In this document: one piece after another, positions 34,558-44,951 of the stretch
Numbering within the stretch: position 1 is the stretch's first letter
Layout: each line of letters begins with the position of its first letter
NCBI GenBank assembly: GCA_017470345.1
Contig: JAFUEP010000016.1
Span: forward strand, 1 to 64,000
Reading direction: 5' to 3'
DNA: 64,000 nt
From: Prevotella sp.
GTDB taxonomy: Bacteria; Bacteroidota; Bacteroidia; Bacteroidales; Bacteroidaceae
Notes under the pieces: generated by a model
What the model was told of the DNA's origin: nothing
Database searches by the model: none
What the model saw: only the letters and a program-made list of their open reading frames with translations
Translations under genes and position numbers: made by a program

Positions 34558-36435
34558 ATGAATGCAAGAACTCTATTGATGTCATTGGCCATGATGCTCA
34601 CGACGACAGCATCGGCCAAGATTGTACACACGCTGGGCGACTCCACCATGGCACCCTACGAAGAGCAGGCCACTGTCACCCGCGGCTGGGGCATGTACTT
34701 CGGACAATTCCTCACCGACGGCTGGACCAGCATCAACTATGCCAAGGGCGGACGCGACTCCTACGGCGGCTACGACGAACTCTGGCAGACGGCCAAGAAG
34801 AAAGTGGAGCCGGGCGACTACGTCATCGTCTCGTTTGCACACAACGACGAGAAGAACGGCGGCATGGACGGCCGACAACTGCGCGACTACTACCTCAGCA
34901 TCGGCGACCAGGCCAAGGCCGACGCCGTCGACCTGCGTGGCAGCATCCCCTCGACCACCTACAGGGAGAACCTGAAGAAAATCTGCGACGAGGTGCGCCA
35001 GCTTGGCGCACAGCCCATCCTCGTGGGAGCCGTCTGCCGCAGCTACTTCACCGGCAACAGCATCCGGCGCAACGGCCGCCACGACCTGGGCGACTCTTTT
35101 TCTATTCTCACCGAGCATGGGCCCACAACGGGCAACAAGGTGGCAGCCGACGACCACCGCATGGACTACACCTACCACATGGAGCAACTGGCTCAGGAAG
35201 AGGACATCCCCTTCATCAACCTCACCGAGGCGACGGCCCGGCTCTACGAGAGCTACGGCCCGACGAAGTGCAACGGCATGCTGTTCGACGGTCAGGGGTC
35301 GACCCACTTCAACACCACGGGCGCCCTGCTCGTGGCCCGCACCTGTGCACAGCTGATGAAGGAGCAGGGCATCCTCTCCGAGCACATCGCCATTCCCGAG
35401 GACCTGTCGGTGACGCCCCTCGACGGCAACTTCGGACAGGCTTACGTCGGTCAGACGCTGAGCAAGGAATATACGCTCAGCGGATTCGGCCTGCAGCCAG
35501 AGAGCGGACAGGTCAGCATCAGCGCCACCGACGGCATTGAGCTATCGACCGACAAGACCAGCTGGCAGTCCACGCTCAGCCTCAGCTATCAGGCCTCGAC
35601 CCTCATTCAGCTGTTCTATGCCCGGGTGACGATCGCCGACAGCACGCCCCTGGAGGGACGCATCACCATCGCCTCGGGCGACAAGACCATCGAGATTCCC
35701 GTCGCGGCCTCAGCCGTCGTGCTGGAGGGTGGCACTGAGGTCACCGCCTACTGGCGGCTGGAGCAGGACGACAGCTACACCCTCGACGGTCCAGCCACCA
35801 TCACACCCGAAAGCTGGACGGGCATGTACGTGCAACGCTATGCCAACCCTAACGCCAAGACGGTATGGCCCGAATGGACCGGCTTCGACGCCAGCCGTAA
35901 GACGCAGCGCAACCTGCTTACTGGCGACAACTGGCCTGCCGACGAGATCGACGACAACCCCGACCGCTACATCCAGTGGGGCATCAAGCCCGCTGACGGC
36001 ATGAAGCTCGACATCGACCAGATCTCGCTATTCGTCACGGGCTGCGGCGGCAACGGCATGTGCTGCCACGTCTACTACTCGACCGACAACTTCGAGACCC
36101 GCACCACCATCTTCGAGATGAACAAGATGCCCGCCAACAACCCGCAGTGGGTGGAGGCCAAGCCAGTGCTCACCATCGGGCCCGGACAGGAGCTACTGGT
36201 GCGCGTCTATCCCTGGTACAACGGTGCCGCCACGGGCAAGACCATCTGTCTCTCCGACCTCACCATCCACGGCATGGCCAGCGAGGCCGCTACCGAAGGC
36301 ATCAGCAAAACAATGAACCATGAACTAAGAACTATGAACTCATACGACCTTCAGGGCCGCCCTTTCGCTGAGCCTCGGCACGGCATCGTCCTTGTCCGCG
36401 CCGAAGGAGGCCCGACAAAGAAAATCATTCACTAA
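34558..36435 (+). CDS. Secreted rhamnogalacturonan acetylesterase (CE12-like, SGNH fold)
   Basis: The signal peptide ends near residue 20 (TTTASA/K). The SGNH domain at about 21-275 shows block I VHTLGDSTMAPY (Ser), KGGRDS (Gly block), FAHNDEKNGG (Asn block) and DGQGSTHFN (catalytic His), as in rhamnogalacturonan acetylesterases. Residues about 280-400 look like an Ig/T9SS-associated spacer and about 410-580 like a jelly roll. The ending YDLQGRPF...HGIVLVRAEG...KKIIH resembles a sorting motif and is preceded by a heptamer-encoded linker. It removes acetyl groups that block backbone-cleaving enzymes. It lies 33 bp ahead of the second CE8 gene. Confidence 0.85.
   Translation: MNARTLLMSLAMMLTTTASAKIVHTLGDSTMAPYEEQATVTRGWGMYFGQFLTDGWTSINYAKGGRDSYGGYDELWQTAKKKVEPGDYVIVSFAHNDEKNGGMDGRQLRDYYLSIGDQAKADAVDLRGSIPSTTYRENLKKICDEVRQLGAQPILVGAVCRSYFTGNSIRRNGRHDLGDSFSILTEHGPTTGNKVAADDHRMDYTYHMEQLAQEEDIPFINLTEATARLYESYGPTKCNGMLFDGQGSTHFNTTGALLVARTCAQLMKEQGILSEHIAIPEDLSVTPLDGNFGQAYVGQTLSKEYTLSGFGLQPESGQVSISATDGIELSTDKTSWQSTLSLSYQASTLIQLFYARVTIADSTPLEGRITIASGDKTIEIPVAASAVVLEGGTEVTAYWRLEQDDSYTLDGPATITPESWTGMYVQRYANPNAKTVWPEWTGFDASRKTQRNLLTGDNWPADEIDDNPDRYIQWGIKPADGMKLDIDQISLFVTGCGGNGMCCHVYYSTDNFETRTTIFEMNKMPANNPQWVEAKPVLTIGPGQELLVRVYPWYNGAATGKTICLSDLTIHGMASEAATEGISKTMNHELRTMNSYDLQGRPFAEPRHGIVLVRAEGGPTKKIIH
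36312..36339 (+). repeat. Four heptamers inside the acetylesterase gene, before the sorting motif
   Basis: AATGAAC CATGAAC TAAGAAC TATGAAC (4 x 7 bp) encodes TMNHELRTMN directly before YDLQGR. Position and length match the tract in the first CE8 gene. Confidence 0.8.
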
Positions 36436-36468
36436 TATATTTATATTATTAACTAAAACAACAAATCT

Positions 36469-39400
36469 ATGAAACAGACAAAGCTTTTCATCGTCTGCCT
36501 GACCGCTCTCCTCTCATGGACAGCCGCGCAGACGAAGGCCGACCCAGTGAAGCTGGCCAGCTGGACGTTCGAAACGGGCTACACCGTAGCCGACAACGTC
36601 TACACGCCCGGTGCAGCTGATTGGGCCGAAGTGAGTGCCCAATGGTTCAATGCGGGTCAGCCGATGATCGTGGCCAACGAAGCCGTCGGAACCGCTGCCG
36701 ACTACATTATCACCGGTCGCACCGCACGCTACTGGCAACTTTGTTCCGGCTGGAACAACCACGTCTTCCGTGTGGTCAACGACACCGAGGCCAGCAACAT
36801 GACCTCACTGACCGATGCCTCGCAGCATGCCAATTACTACGAGGTGCAGTTCCCCACCAAGGGCTATAAGAACATCAGCCTCTCACTGGCCTGCTCCTAC
36901 GGCGGCAATGCCGAGGCCATGCTGCAGGCAGTCGTCAGCACCGACGACGGCAAGACCTGGACAGAATGTGGTGAATACAAAACCGCCGGCACATGGTGGA
37001 CCTACAACGACGGAACCATCAGCGTTCCCGCCGTCAATAAGGACAAAGCCATCGTCAGGCTTCTTTTTGCCAACGGCTTCAGTTCCAACTGGAACCTCGA
37101 CTACCTCACCATCAACGGCGAGGAATATGTGGCTAACCCCAACGCCATCAGCCTGCCTGCCGAAGATCCGTTCGACCTCTCGCTGGCTACGCTGGTGAAC
37201 GGCGTCATCAAGACCGACGGCGTCGACGACCCGCAGTTCGATTCCTTCCGCAATCCCGGTTCGGCTACGTTTGCGCTGAACAACACCGTTGACGGTGCCG
37301 TCTATCAGATTTCATTGGGTGCCGCTACGGCCAATGCCGGCAACACGCTGCGCCTCGTCATCACCGACGACGCCACTGGTCGAACCGAACTGGACAAGAC
37401 CATCAGCGTCGAAGCCAACGGATGGCAGAACTTCAAGACCTACACCGTGACCACTGCCCAGATGGCCGAAGGCGAGAAGACCTTCGTCGTCAACTTCCTC
37501 AGCGGTGGCGGCTACACGTCGAATGTTAACAACATCGTCTTCAGCGAACTGGAGGTGGGCGACCTCTGCCTGCTCACCACGGAGGTCACTCCCGCCGGTG
37601 CCGGACAGGTGACGTCGGCCAGTACGCTCTATGCGCCGGGGGCTGAAGTCACCGTCACGGCCACAGCCAATAAAGGCTATGAATTCAGCTGCTGGCTGGA
37701 CGCAGAAGGCAACAAGATTTCGGAGGACAATCCCTACACCTTTACTATTGAAGAGAACACCAGCATCGTGGCTTCGTTCAGCGAAGTGGAAGTGGTGAAC
37801 GTCATACCCACCACGGCAGAAACGCCTTGGGTGATGGAGAACGGCGAACTGCACGGCTCGCGCGCCTCGTTCGGCTCCGACCATCACATCGACTGGATGA
37901 ACAATGGCGACTATGCCGTCTATAAGATTGACAACCGGATGAATGCCTCCTACTACGACGTCAGTTTCACCGCCGGCACGACCCAGCCTAACGTGAGCAT
38001 CAACTTTGTCATAACGAATGCTGAAGGCCTGGAAGTATGCAACGAGACGGTCGACATCGAGAACAACGGCAACTGGGACAGCGCCTCGAAGAGATACTCA
38101 CTACGTACGGGTGAGATGCTGAAGGGTCGCTACGTCATGACAATCAACTTCAACTCTGTCGGTGGCAACGGCACCACGGCCAACATCAACAACTTCGCGT
38201 TCGACGGCAAAGAGAAGTTCGTGGCTGAGACGCTCGAGGGCGAGTCGGCCACCATCACGTTCCCCTTCAATCAGGGCAGCGAAGGTCAGGTAGCCACGTT
38301 CGACGAGGCCTCGGCTCCCTACTTCAAGACCAGCTATGTGGAGCATGGCGACAACCTGACGCTGAAGGATGCCAACAGCGGCCAGACGCGCTTCCAGCCC
38401 GTCAACAGCAATGAGGGCGGCGCCAACGACGGCAACCGCATCGACTTCATGGTGATTCCCGTGGCCGGACTGAAGTTCCTGCCTACGAACGTCAGGTTCA
38501 AGACCACCCGCTTCGGCACCGACGGCGGCAAGGTGGACGTCAGTTGGATCAATTCCGACGGCACGACCTCTACCATCGCTACGGCCGTGACGCCCGCCCG
38601 CAACAATGCTACGCCAAACGTCACCGAATTCGACGAGCCCATCGACAACGCGAAGCCGTGCGACGGCCTCTGCGGCCTGCGCCTAAACCTCTACGGTCTG
38701 GGCAATTCAAAGCAGGTTGGCTTCGCCGACATCATCATCGAGGGTGAACTCTCGGGCACGACGCAGGATGTGGCCCACTATACGCTCAACGTGAAGTTAG
38801 AAAGCGACGAGGCCGGCAAACTGACCATCACGCCGAACGCCACTGAGTTTGACGAGGGCGACGAGGTGTCGGTCAGCGTTCAGGAGAGCTTCGGCTATCA
38901 CTTCACCGCCTGGGTCGACGCTGAGGGCAACGAAGTCTCGACCGAGAATCCCTTCACGTTCACCATGACGGCCGACACGGACCTGACAGCCACCTTCACA
39001 AAGAGCAACACCTATGCCCTGAACCTGACCCTCACTGAAGGGGCTCGTGACAATCTGGTGCAGATTCAGCCCGAGGGCACTATGATTGACGGCAAGCGCA
39101 TGTATGAGGAGGGCCAGGACGTGAAGCTCACGGCCCTGTCGAACAAGGTGCTCACGTTCATCGGATGGGAGGACAACACTACCGACATTGAGCGCACCAT
39201 CCATATTGACAGCGACAAGTATCTCACAGCCAACTTCTCAGCCGAAGACTACATCGTGGGATGGGACTTCTACTATGACCAGCCCGCTCAGGAGCGTGCC
39301 GCCGACTACAAGAGCGACTCTGAGAACGCCGGACTGCTCTCGCTGCACAACGACAACGGCGAGACCAGCGGATGGCTGACACGCGGCATCGGCAACGGCG

Positions 39401-41427
39401 CCGAAAACGGCCGTTGGGCTGCCCGCATCTGGAAGCTCCGCTCGCAGGGGCTCTATTTCGAGGCTTCGTTCTCTACCAAGGGCTACAAGAACATCAAGGT
39501 GACGAGCTCGCTGGGTTGCAGCTACAACACCTACAGCGTCAACAACCTGCAGTATTCTGTCGACGGCGTGAACTATACCACCGTCGAAACCTTCAACATC
39601 ACCGGCTCGGGCTGGTTCGACAAGGAGGACGTCGCCCTGGGCAGCGATGCCGACGAGCAGGAGCGCGTCTACGTTCGCTGGATGCCCGACCGCAACAGCG
39701 AGCTGGTGGGCAATGACACCGACTACGACGGTCTGGCCATCACTGACATCTTCGTCACCGCCGACGCCGGCACACTGGCCGACGAGGAGGCTGTGCTGGT
39801 GAGCAGCAATCCCGAACAGGGGGCTGAAGGCGTCAGCGCCAACGGCTCAGTCATCCTCACCTTCGACAAGAAGATCAAGGCCGGCAAGGGCTGTGCCACT
39901 CTCAACGGCAAGCAAATCGAGCCCATCATCAGCGGCAAGAGCGCCGTCTTCAAGTACATCGGGCTCGACTATGCCACCGAATATGCTTTCGAAATGCCTG
40001 AAGGCGTACTGCTCAGCCGCAGCGGACAGCCCGTTGCTGCCGCCACCATCCGCTTCACCACGATGGAGCGCCGTCAGCCCGCAGCGCGCCTCTACGACGC
40101 CGTCGTCGACGCCAACGGCACCGCACCCACCGGTTTCGCCGGTGGGGTCTACAAGACCGTCCAGGCAGCCATCGACGCGGCTCCCGCTGACCGTGCCCTG
40201 CCTTGGCTCATCTTCATCAAGAACGGCGAGTATAAAGGTCATGTGAACATCCCGGCCAACAAGTCCTACATTCACCTGATCGGACAGAACCGCGACAAGA
40301 CCGTCATCATGAACGATGCCCTCTCGGGCGGCGACACCTCGGTAGGCACTGACCTCGGCGCCACGCTCACCGTGAAGTCTGGCAACGACTTCTTCGAGAA
40401 CCTGACCATCGAGAACAGCTGGGGACACGAGAAACAGGCCGGTCCGCAGGCACTGGCACTCAACACCATGGGCGACCGCATTGCCCTGAACGGGGTGCGC
40501 CTGCTCTCCTATCAGGACACCTGGATCACCACTTCGACCTCGAACAACCGCCACTACATCAAGAACTCGCTCATCGAGGGTGCCGTTGACTTCATCTACA
40601 ACAGTGGCAACGTCTATCTGGACGGTGATACGCTCGAAATCAACCGACCCAGCGGCGGCTTCATCGTCGCTCCTTCGCATGGTGCCGACGTGAAGTGGGG
40701 CTACGTCTTCATGAACAACGTGCTGCGGTCCATCAAGGGCATGAACGTCACAGACGTCTGGCTCGGACGCCCCTGGCACAACTCGCCCAAGACGGTCTTC
40801 ATCAACCTGCAGACCTTCATCAACATCCCTGCTGCTGGCTGGTACGAGACAATGGGCGGTCTGCCCGCTCTGTGGGCCGACTACAACACGGTCGATGCAG
40901 AGGGGAACCCCGTCGACCTCTCACAGCGACGCGACACCTATTATTATACTGACGACGATGGCAATCGTGTCTACGGGAAGGCCAAGAACTACCTCACCGC
41001 TGAGGAGGCTGCCGAGTACACCCTGAAGAACGTCTGCAGCGGCGACGACAACTGGCAGCCCGACCTGATGTGCGAGGCCTGCGAGGCTCCCGTCACGACT
41101 GTGCTCGACGGCAAGATCAGCTGGGAGGCCGTGCCTTACGCCATCTGCTACGTCGTCACTTGTGGCGACGAGGTGGTCGGCTTCACCACCGACACCGAGT
41201 TTGCCACCGAGGCTGGCGCCGACTATAAAGTGCAGGCCGTCAACGAGTTCGGCGGACTGTCTGCCTTCGGTCTGCCCGACCAGTCGACGGGCATTGCCGA
41301 CGTCAAGCCCGTGGCCACAGGCCGGGAAACCATCTACACGCTTGACGGCAGGCTGACTGGCGCTCACCATCGTGGCATGGTGCTCATCCGTCAGAACGAC
41401 GGCACAGTACGCAAAGCCCTCAGATAA
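36469..41427 (+). CDS. Very large secreted pectin methylesterase (CE8) with binding modules
   Basis: The 1652-residue product has a signal peptide (about 1-24). Several jelly-roll or CBM-like regions (about 25-220, 230-365, 445-580) alternate with divergent InlB-type repeats (about 366-440 and 768-920; GDEVSVSVQESFGYHFTAWVD). A further jelly roll (about 925-1100) and a Big_5-like module (about 1105-1200) lead into the CE8 helix (about 1206-1525), with QALAL, YQDTWI (about 1348), GAVDFIYNSGNVYLDG (Asp about 1373) and WLGRPWH (about 1432). The ending YTLDGRLTGAHHRGMVLIRQ...RKALR resembles a sorting motif. It shares its layout with the first CE8 protein but is not a simple duplicate; the two may prefer different methylation patterns. 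Confidence 0.88.
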   Translation: MKQTKLFIVCLTALLSWTAAQTKADPVKLASWTFETGYTVADNVYTPGAADWAEVSAQWFNAGQPMIVANEAVGTAADYIITGRTARYWQLCSGWNNHVFRVVNDTEASNMTSLTDASQHANYYEVQFPTKGYKNISLSLACSYGGNAEAMLQAVVSTDDGKTWTECGEYKTAGTWWTYNDGTISVPAVNKDKAIVRLLFANGFSSNWNLDYLTINGEEYVANPNAISLPAEDPFDLSLATLVNGVIKTDGVDDPQFDSFRNPGSATFALNNTVDGAVYQISLGAATANAGNTLRLVITDDATGRTELDKTISVEANGWQNFKTYTVTTAQMAEGEKTFVVNFLSGGGYTSNVNNIVFSELEVGDLCLLTTEVTPAGAGQVTSASTLYAPGAEVTVTATANKGYEFSCWLDAEGNKISEDNPYTFTIEENTSIVASFSEVEVVNVIPTTAETPWVMENGELHGSRASFGSDHHIDWMNNGDYAVYKIDNRMNASYYDVSFTAGTTQPNVSINFVITNAEGLEVCNETVDIENNGNWDSASKRYSLRTGEMLKGRYVMTINFNSVGGNGTTANINNFAFDGKEKFVAETLEGESATITFPFNQGSEGQVATFDEASAPYFKTSYVEHGDNLTLKDANSGQTRFQPVNSNEGGANDGNRIDFMVIPVAGLKFLPTNVRFKTTRFGTDGGKVDVSWINSDGTTSTIATAVTPARNNATPNVTEFDEPIDNAKPCDGLCGLRLNLYGLGNSKQVGFADIIIEGELSGTTQDVAHYTLNVKLESDEAGKLTITPNATEFDEGDEVSVSVQESFGYHFTAWVDAEGNEVSTENPFTFTMTADTDLTATFTKSNTYALNLTLTEGARDNLVQIQPEGTMIDGKRMYEEGQDVKLTALSNKVLTFIGWEDNTTDIERTIHIDSDKYLTANFSAEDYIVGWDFYYDQPAQERAADYKSDSENAGLLSLHNDNGETSGWLTRGIGNGAENGRWAARIWKLRSQGLYFEASFSTKGYKNIKVTSSLGCSYNTYSVNNLQYSVDGVNYTTVETFNITGSGWFDKEDVALGSDADEQERVYVRWMPDRNSELVGNDTDYDGLAITDIFVTADAGTLADEEAVLVSSNPEQGAEGVSANGSVILTFDKKIKAGKGCATLNGKQIEPIISGKSAVFKYIGLDYATEYAFEMPEGVLLSRSGQPVAAATIRFTTMERRQPAARLYDAVVDANGTAPTGFAGGVYKTVQAAIDAAPADRALPWLIFIKNGEYKGHVNIPANKSYIHLIGQNRDKTVIMNDALSGGDTSVGTDLGATLTVKSGNDFFENLTIENSWGHEKQAGPQALALNTMGDRIALNGVRLLSYQDTWITTSTSNNRHYIKNSLIEGAVDFIYNSGNVYLDGDTLEINRPSGGFIVAPSHGADVKWGYVFMNNVLRSIKGMNVTDVWLGRPWHNSPKTVFINLQTFINIPAAGWYETMGGLPALWADYNTVDAEGNPVDLSQRRDTYYYTDDDGNRVYGKAKNYLTAEEAAEYTLKNVCSGDDNWQPDLMCEACEAPVTTVLDGKISWEAVPYAICYVVTCGDEVVGFTTDTEFATEAGADYKVQAVNEFGGLSAFGLPDQSTGIADVKPVATGRETIYTLDGRLTGAHHRGMVLIRQNDGTVRKALR

Positions 41428-41468
41428 GCCGTCAGAGCATGTGAGCCATACGAAAAAACATCAGTAAG

Positions 41469-41500
41469 AAGCGGTGCTTTCATCGAAAAGCGCCGCTTTT
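41469..41500 (+). terminator. Terminator hairpin ending the pectin locus
   Basis: AAGCGGTGCTTT pairs with AAAGCGCCGCTT around TCATCGA-type loop bases, followed by TT and an AT-rich stretch. It belongs to the same hairpin family as 31661-31697 and 63511-63588. Confidence 0.8.
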
Positions 41501-41615
41501 ATATTTCCTTTTTACAAATGCGCTATTCATAAATACAATACCCCATTCGTCACTCCTTATTCTTGCGTTTTATTATTTTTCTTGCAAAAAACATGGCTAT
41601 TCGGTTTTTTTTTCT

Positions 41616-41623
41616 TAATTTTG
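41616..41623 (+). promoter_or_regulatory. Predicted -7 box of the purD unit
   Basis: TAATTTTG fits TAnnTTTG and lies 21 bp ahead of the purD ATG at 41645. A convincing -33 element is not seen. Confidence 0.5.
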
Positions 41624-41644
41624 CAAATCAAAAACAGATAACTT

Positions 41645-42916
41645 ATGAAGATACTACTCTTAGGCAGCGGCGGCCGCGAGCACGCACTGGCATGGAAGAC
41701 GGCTCAAAGCGAGCGAGTGGAGAAACTGTTCATCGCCCCAGGCAACCCCGGCACGGCTCAGGTGGGCACGAACGTCAACATCAAGGCTGACGACTTCGAG
41801 GCCATCAAGCAATTCGTCTGCGACGAGCACATCGACATGGTCGTCGTAGGTCCCGAGGACCCGCTGGTGAAAGGCATCTACGACGAGCTGAAGCAGGACG
41901 GGCGGACGGCCCACGTCGCCGTCATCGGCCCGTCGAAGGCCGGCGCCGTGCTCGAGGGCTCGAAGGACTTTGCCAAGCGGTTCATGCAGCGCCACCACAT
42001 CCCCACGGCCCGCTATGAGACGTTCGACGGCGAACACCTCGACGAGGGGCTCCGCTTCCTCGAGACGCTCCAGCCGCCCTACGTGCTGAAGGCCGACGGC
42101 CTCTGCGCCGGCAAGGGCGTGCTCATCCTGCCGACGCTCGACGATGCCCGTAAGGAGCTCCGTGAGATGCTTGGCGGCATGTTCGGCAATGCATCTTCGC
42201 GCGTGGTCATCGAGGAGTTCCTCAGCGGCATTGAGTGCTCCGTCTTCGTGCTGACCGACGGCGAGCACTACAAGATTCTGCCCGAGGCCAAGGACTACAA
42301 GCGCATCGGCGAAGGCGACCAGGGACTCAACACGGGCGGCATGGGCTCCGTCTCGCCCGTCCCGTTCGCCACGAAGGAGTGGATGCAGAAAGTGGAAGAC
42401 CGCATCATCCGTCCGACCGTGCTTGGACTGAAAGATGAGGGCATCGTCTATAAAGGCTTCATTTTCTTTGGGTTAATCAACGTCGGCGGCGAGCCGATGG
42501 TCATCGAATACAACTGCCGCATGGGCGACCCCGAGACCGAGTCGGTCATGCTGCGACTGAAGTCTGACATCGTCGACCTCTTCGAGGGCGTGGCCCAGGG
42601 CGACCTCGACCGCCGGCCCATCACGTTCGACGAGCGGGCTGCCGTCTGCGTCATGCTCGTCTCGGGCGGCTATCCGCAGAGTTACAAGAAAGGCTATCCC
42701 ATCAGTGGCATCGACCAGGTGGAGGGCAGCGTCGTCTTCCATGCCGGCACGACCCTGAATGCCGACGGACAGGTGGTCACCTCCGGCGGACGCGTCATCG
42801 CCGTCTCGTCCTATGGCAAGGACAAAGCCGAAGCCTTGCGCCGCTCGTTCGAGGGCGCCCAGAAGATTGCGTTCACTGACAAGTATTTCCGTCGCGACAT
42901 CGGCGCCGACCTGTGA
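41645..42916 (+). CDS. purD: Phosphoribosylamine-glycine ligase
   Basis: It makes glycinamide ribonucleotide in purine synthesis (ATP-grasp fold). The 423-residue product has the family length and motifs: [57 protein letters not shown] and [15 protein letters not shown]. Its stop overlaps the GTG start of the next gene, so it heads a three-gene unit with two membrane proteins of no obvious link to purines. Confidence 0.95.
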   Translation: MKILLLGSGGREHALAWKTAQSERVEKLFIAPGNPGTAQVGTNVNIKADDFEAIKQFVCDEHIDMVVVGPEDPLVKGIYDELKQDGRTAHVAVIGPSKAGAVLEGSKDFAKRFMQRHHIPTARYETFDGEHLDEGLRFLETLQPPYVLKADGLCAGKGVLILPTLDDARKELREMLGGMFGNASSRVVIEEFLSGIECSVFVLTDGEHYKILPEAKDYKRIGEGDQGLNTGGMGSVSPVPFATKEWMQKVEDRIIRPTVLGLKDEGIVYKGFIFFGLINVGGEPMVIEYNCRMGDPETESVMLRLKSDIVDLFEGVAQGDLDRRPITFDERAAVCVMLVSGGYPQSYKKGYPISGIDQVEGSVVFHAGTTLNADGQVVTSGGRVIAVSSYGKDKAEALRRSFEGAQKIAFTDKYFRRDIGADL

Positions 42917-43860
42917 AAAGACTCCAGAACAAGATAGCCGAGAGCGGACTGCTGCTGCCCGCAGCCGCACTCATCGGCGTCGTCTCGGTGGCTGCCAGTC
43001 TGCTCGGGGCCCTGCCCACGTATGAGGGCTGGGCCTCGCTGGCGTGCTTTGCCTTGACGGCCTATATCATGGTCGAGATGAGCAACGCCAACGCACTGAT
43101 CCGCGTGCGCAGCCGCATGGTGACCAGCACGTTCATCATCCTCTCAGCTGCGGCGGGATTCCTCATCGGGCCCATCCCGCCCGTGGTCACCCAGCTCTCC
43201 TTCGTCGCCGCCAGCCTCATCATCTTCACCACCTATCAGGACCGCCAGGCTTGGGGGCGCACCTTCTACGCCTTCTTCTTCATCGGACTGGCTTCGTGCA
43301 CCTTCGTCCAGACGTTCATGCTCGTCCCCCTGCTGTGGATTCTCATGGCCACACAGCTCCAGTCGCTCAGCTGGCGGTCATGGCTGGCGTCGCTGATGGG
43401 CATCGCCACGCCCTACTGGCTCATGCTCCCCTGGCTCATCTTCGAGGGCGACTTCACCCTCTGGACAGCCCATGCCGAACGTCTCATGACGCTCCACACG
43501 CCTTTCGACCTCTCCGTCGTCAGCCTCCCGCAGATCCTCATCTTCGTCTTCACCCTCGTCCTCAGCATCATCGGCATGGTCCACTTCTGGAGCCGCAGCT
43601 ATGAGGACAAGATCCGCATCCGTCTGCTCTACGGCCTCTTCACAACGATGACCTTCGCCTGTGCCGTCATGCTCGTCGTCCAGCCACAGCACTATGCCAC
43701 GCTGATGCGACTCATGATCGTCTTTGCCAGCCCTCTCATCGCCCACTTCTTCACCCTCACCTCGTCGCGGCTGACCAATGCCCTCTTCATCGCCGCCATC
43801 GCCTTGGCCGCCGTCATCGGCGTGCTCACTCGGCTATGGCCACTCCTCACGACCGCATGA
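42913..43860 (+). CDS. Polytopic membrane protein, unknown function
   Basis: Starting at GTG 42913 (overlapping the purD stop as GTGA), the 315-residue product is hydrophobic nearly throughout, with about nine or ten membrane segments and short loops. I recognise no transporter signature. Gene coupling on both sides (GTGA with purD, ATGA with the next gene) indicates co-translation. Similar proteins occur near purD in relatives as far as I recall, but that needs a database comparison. Confidence 0.75.
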   Translation: MKRLQNKIAESGLLLPAAALIGVVSVAASLLGALPTYEGWASLACFALTAYIMVEMSNANALIRVRSRMVTSTFIILSAAAGFLIGPIPPVVTQLSFVAASLIIFTTYQDRQAWGRTFYAFFFIGLASCTFVQTFMLVPLLWILMATQLQSLSWRSWLASLMGIATPYWLMLPWLIFEGDFTLWTAHAERLMTLHTPFDLSVVSLPQILIFVFTLVLSIIGMVHFWSRSYEDKIRIRLLYGLFTTMTFACAVMLVVQPQHYATLMRLMIVFASPLIAHFFTLTSSRLTNALFIAAIALAAVIGVLTRLWPLLTTA

Positions 43861-44300
43861 CCGACCTGCTCGCGCAATATGGCTACTGGGGCATGCTCGC
43901 CGCCGCCTTCCTTGCCGGCAGTTTCTTCCCCTTCTCCAGCGAGGCCGTCATGCTGGCCCTGCTGGCCACCGGGCTCGACACCTGGCAGCTCGTCGTCTAC
44001 GGCACCGTGGGCAACGTGCTCGGCTCCGTCGTCAACTACTTCATCGGCAGTCTCGGCCGCACCGAGTGGATCGAGCGCTATCTGCACGTGGGGCCCGAGA
44101 ACCTGCGCAAGGCCGAGCGCTTCATGGCCGGCCGCGGCGCATGGATGGGCTTCTTCGCCTTCCTGCCCGTCCTCGGCACAGCCATCGTCATCGTCCTCGG
44201 CCTCATGCGGGCCAACCCGCTGATCACACTCGTCAGCATCGCCATAGGCAAATTCCTCCGCTACCTGCTCCTACTCTACGGCGCCGACCTCATCATCTGA
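43857..44300 (+). CDS. YqaA/DedA-like small membrane protein
   Basis: From ATG 43857, overlapping the upstream stop as ATGA, the product has 147 residues; a longer frame from 43836 adds seven residues inside the upstream gene. It shows SNARE-associated/DedA-like features: GYWGMLAAAFLAGSFFPFSSEAVMLA, a GTVGNVLGSVVNYFIGS re-entrant-like segment and FLPVLGTAIVIVLGLMR. YqaA-type proteins are short relatives of DedA membrane proteins, which act in membrane homeostasis or lipid flipping. Its 3' end overlaps the convergent HU-like gene by 30 bp. Confidence 0.8.
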   Translation: MTDLLAQYGYWGMLAAAFLAGSFFPFSSEAVMLALLATGLDTWQLVVYGTVGNVLGSVVNYFIGSLGRTEWIERYLHVGPENLRKAERFMAGRGAWMGFFAFLPVLGTAIVIVLGLMRANPLITLVSIAIGKFLRYLLLLYGADLII

Positions 44301-44726
44301 CGAGTCGTCGTCTGACTGGTCGGCCACCCAGAACTTCAGGCCCTCCAGCAGCGGATAGCGCATGCGGCGCGAGCCCTCCTCGCGATGGCCGACGGGCAGG
44401 AATCGGCAGAGGATGCGCTTGATGTGGCGGCGGGGGTCGAAGTCGTCCGGACTGTCGAACAGTTCGCTGCGCACCGAATAGCTGAATCGCCCCAGGTCGC
44501 CCAGCACCACCGTGTAGCCGTTAGCCATCTGCTGCTTCATCACGTCGACCACATCGATGAGCACCGCCAGGGCCGTGCCCCGCGACATGCCGGCACGCCG
44601 TGCCAGCAGCTTCGAGATGTCGTCGAGGTCGACCTCATCCATTTTCTTCGTCTTGGCAAACCATTTGCCGTCGATCTCCTTGTTCTTGCTGTCCTTGTGT
44701 CTGTAGAGTTTCAATGCGATTGCCAT
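44271..44726 (-). CDS. HU-like DNA-binding protein (TIGR01201 type)
   Basis: The 151-residue product has the Bacteroidota extended HU-like layout: an N-terminal segment ALKLYRHKDSKNK..GKWFAKTKKM, then LDDISKLLARRAGMSRGTALAVLIDVVDVMKQQMANGYTVVLGDLGRFSYSVRSE, matching the HU helical and beta-arm part. An acidic tail DQSDDDSSDDEVGAVE ends it. It probably binds DNA as a dimer; role unknown. The gene is convergent with, and overlaps, the YqaA-like gene. Upstream I see only a weak -7-like sequence near 44785. Confidence 0.8.
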   Translation of the reverse strand: MAIALKLYRHKDSKNKEIDGKWFAKTKKMDEVDLDDISKLLARRAGMSRGTALAVLIDVVDVMKQQMANGYTVVLGDLGRFSYSVRSELFDSPDDFDPRRHIKRILCRFLPVGHREEGSRRMRYPLLEGLKFWVADQSDDDSSDDEVGAVE

Positions 44727-44951
44727 AGCGTAATAATTTTGTTTGAATGGTTTAACGTCAATTATCAGGAAATGGCGCTTCTTGAAAGTAATATACCCCT
44801 ATATTACCATCGAGAACGGGCACTTTCCGTTATAATATGCCCCCAAATTGGGGGAGTCATTCTTTGGTTGTCAGTTGCTGAAAGAGGATGGCTTGGGCTG
44901 TCTGTTCTATCTTTGACCGCAGAGCTTCGGTAGCGGTCTGGTATATTTCAA

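Noticed and set aside
44908-44915. TATCTTTG on the plus strand
   Set aside because: It matches the -7 consensus, but no plus-strand gene follows for about 1 kb, so it is probably chance or the remnant of a lost gene.
44385-44933. 182-codon plus-strand ORF
   Set aside because: It lies opposite the HU-like gene, which has a clear family pattern. The extension beyond it covers repeat-rich intergenic DNA.
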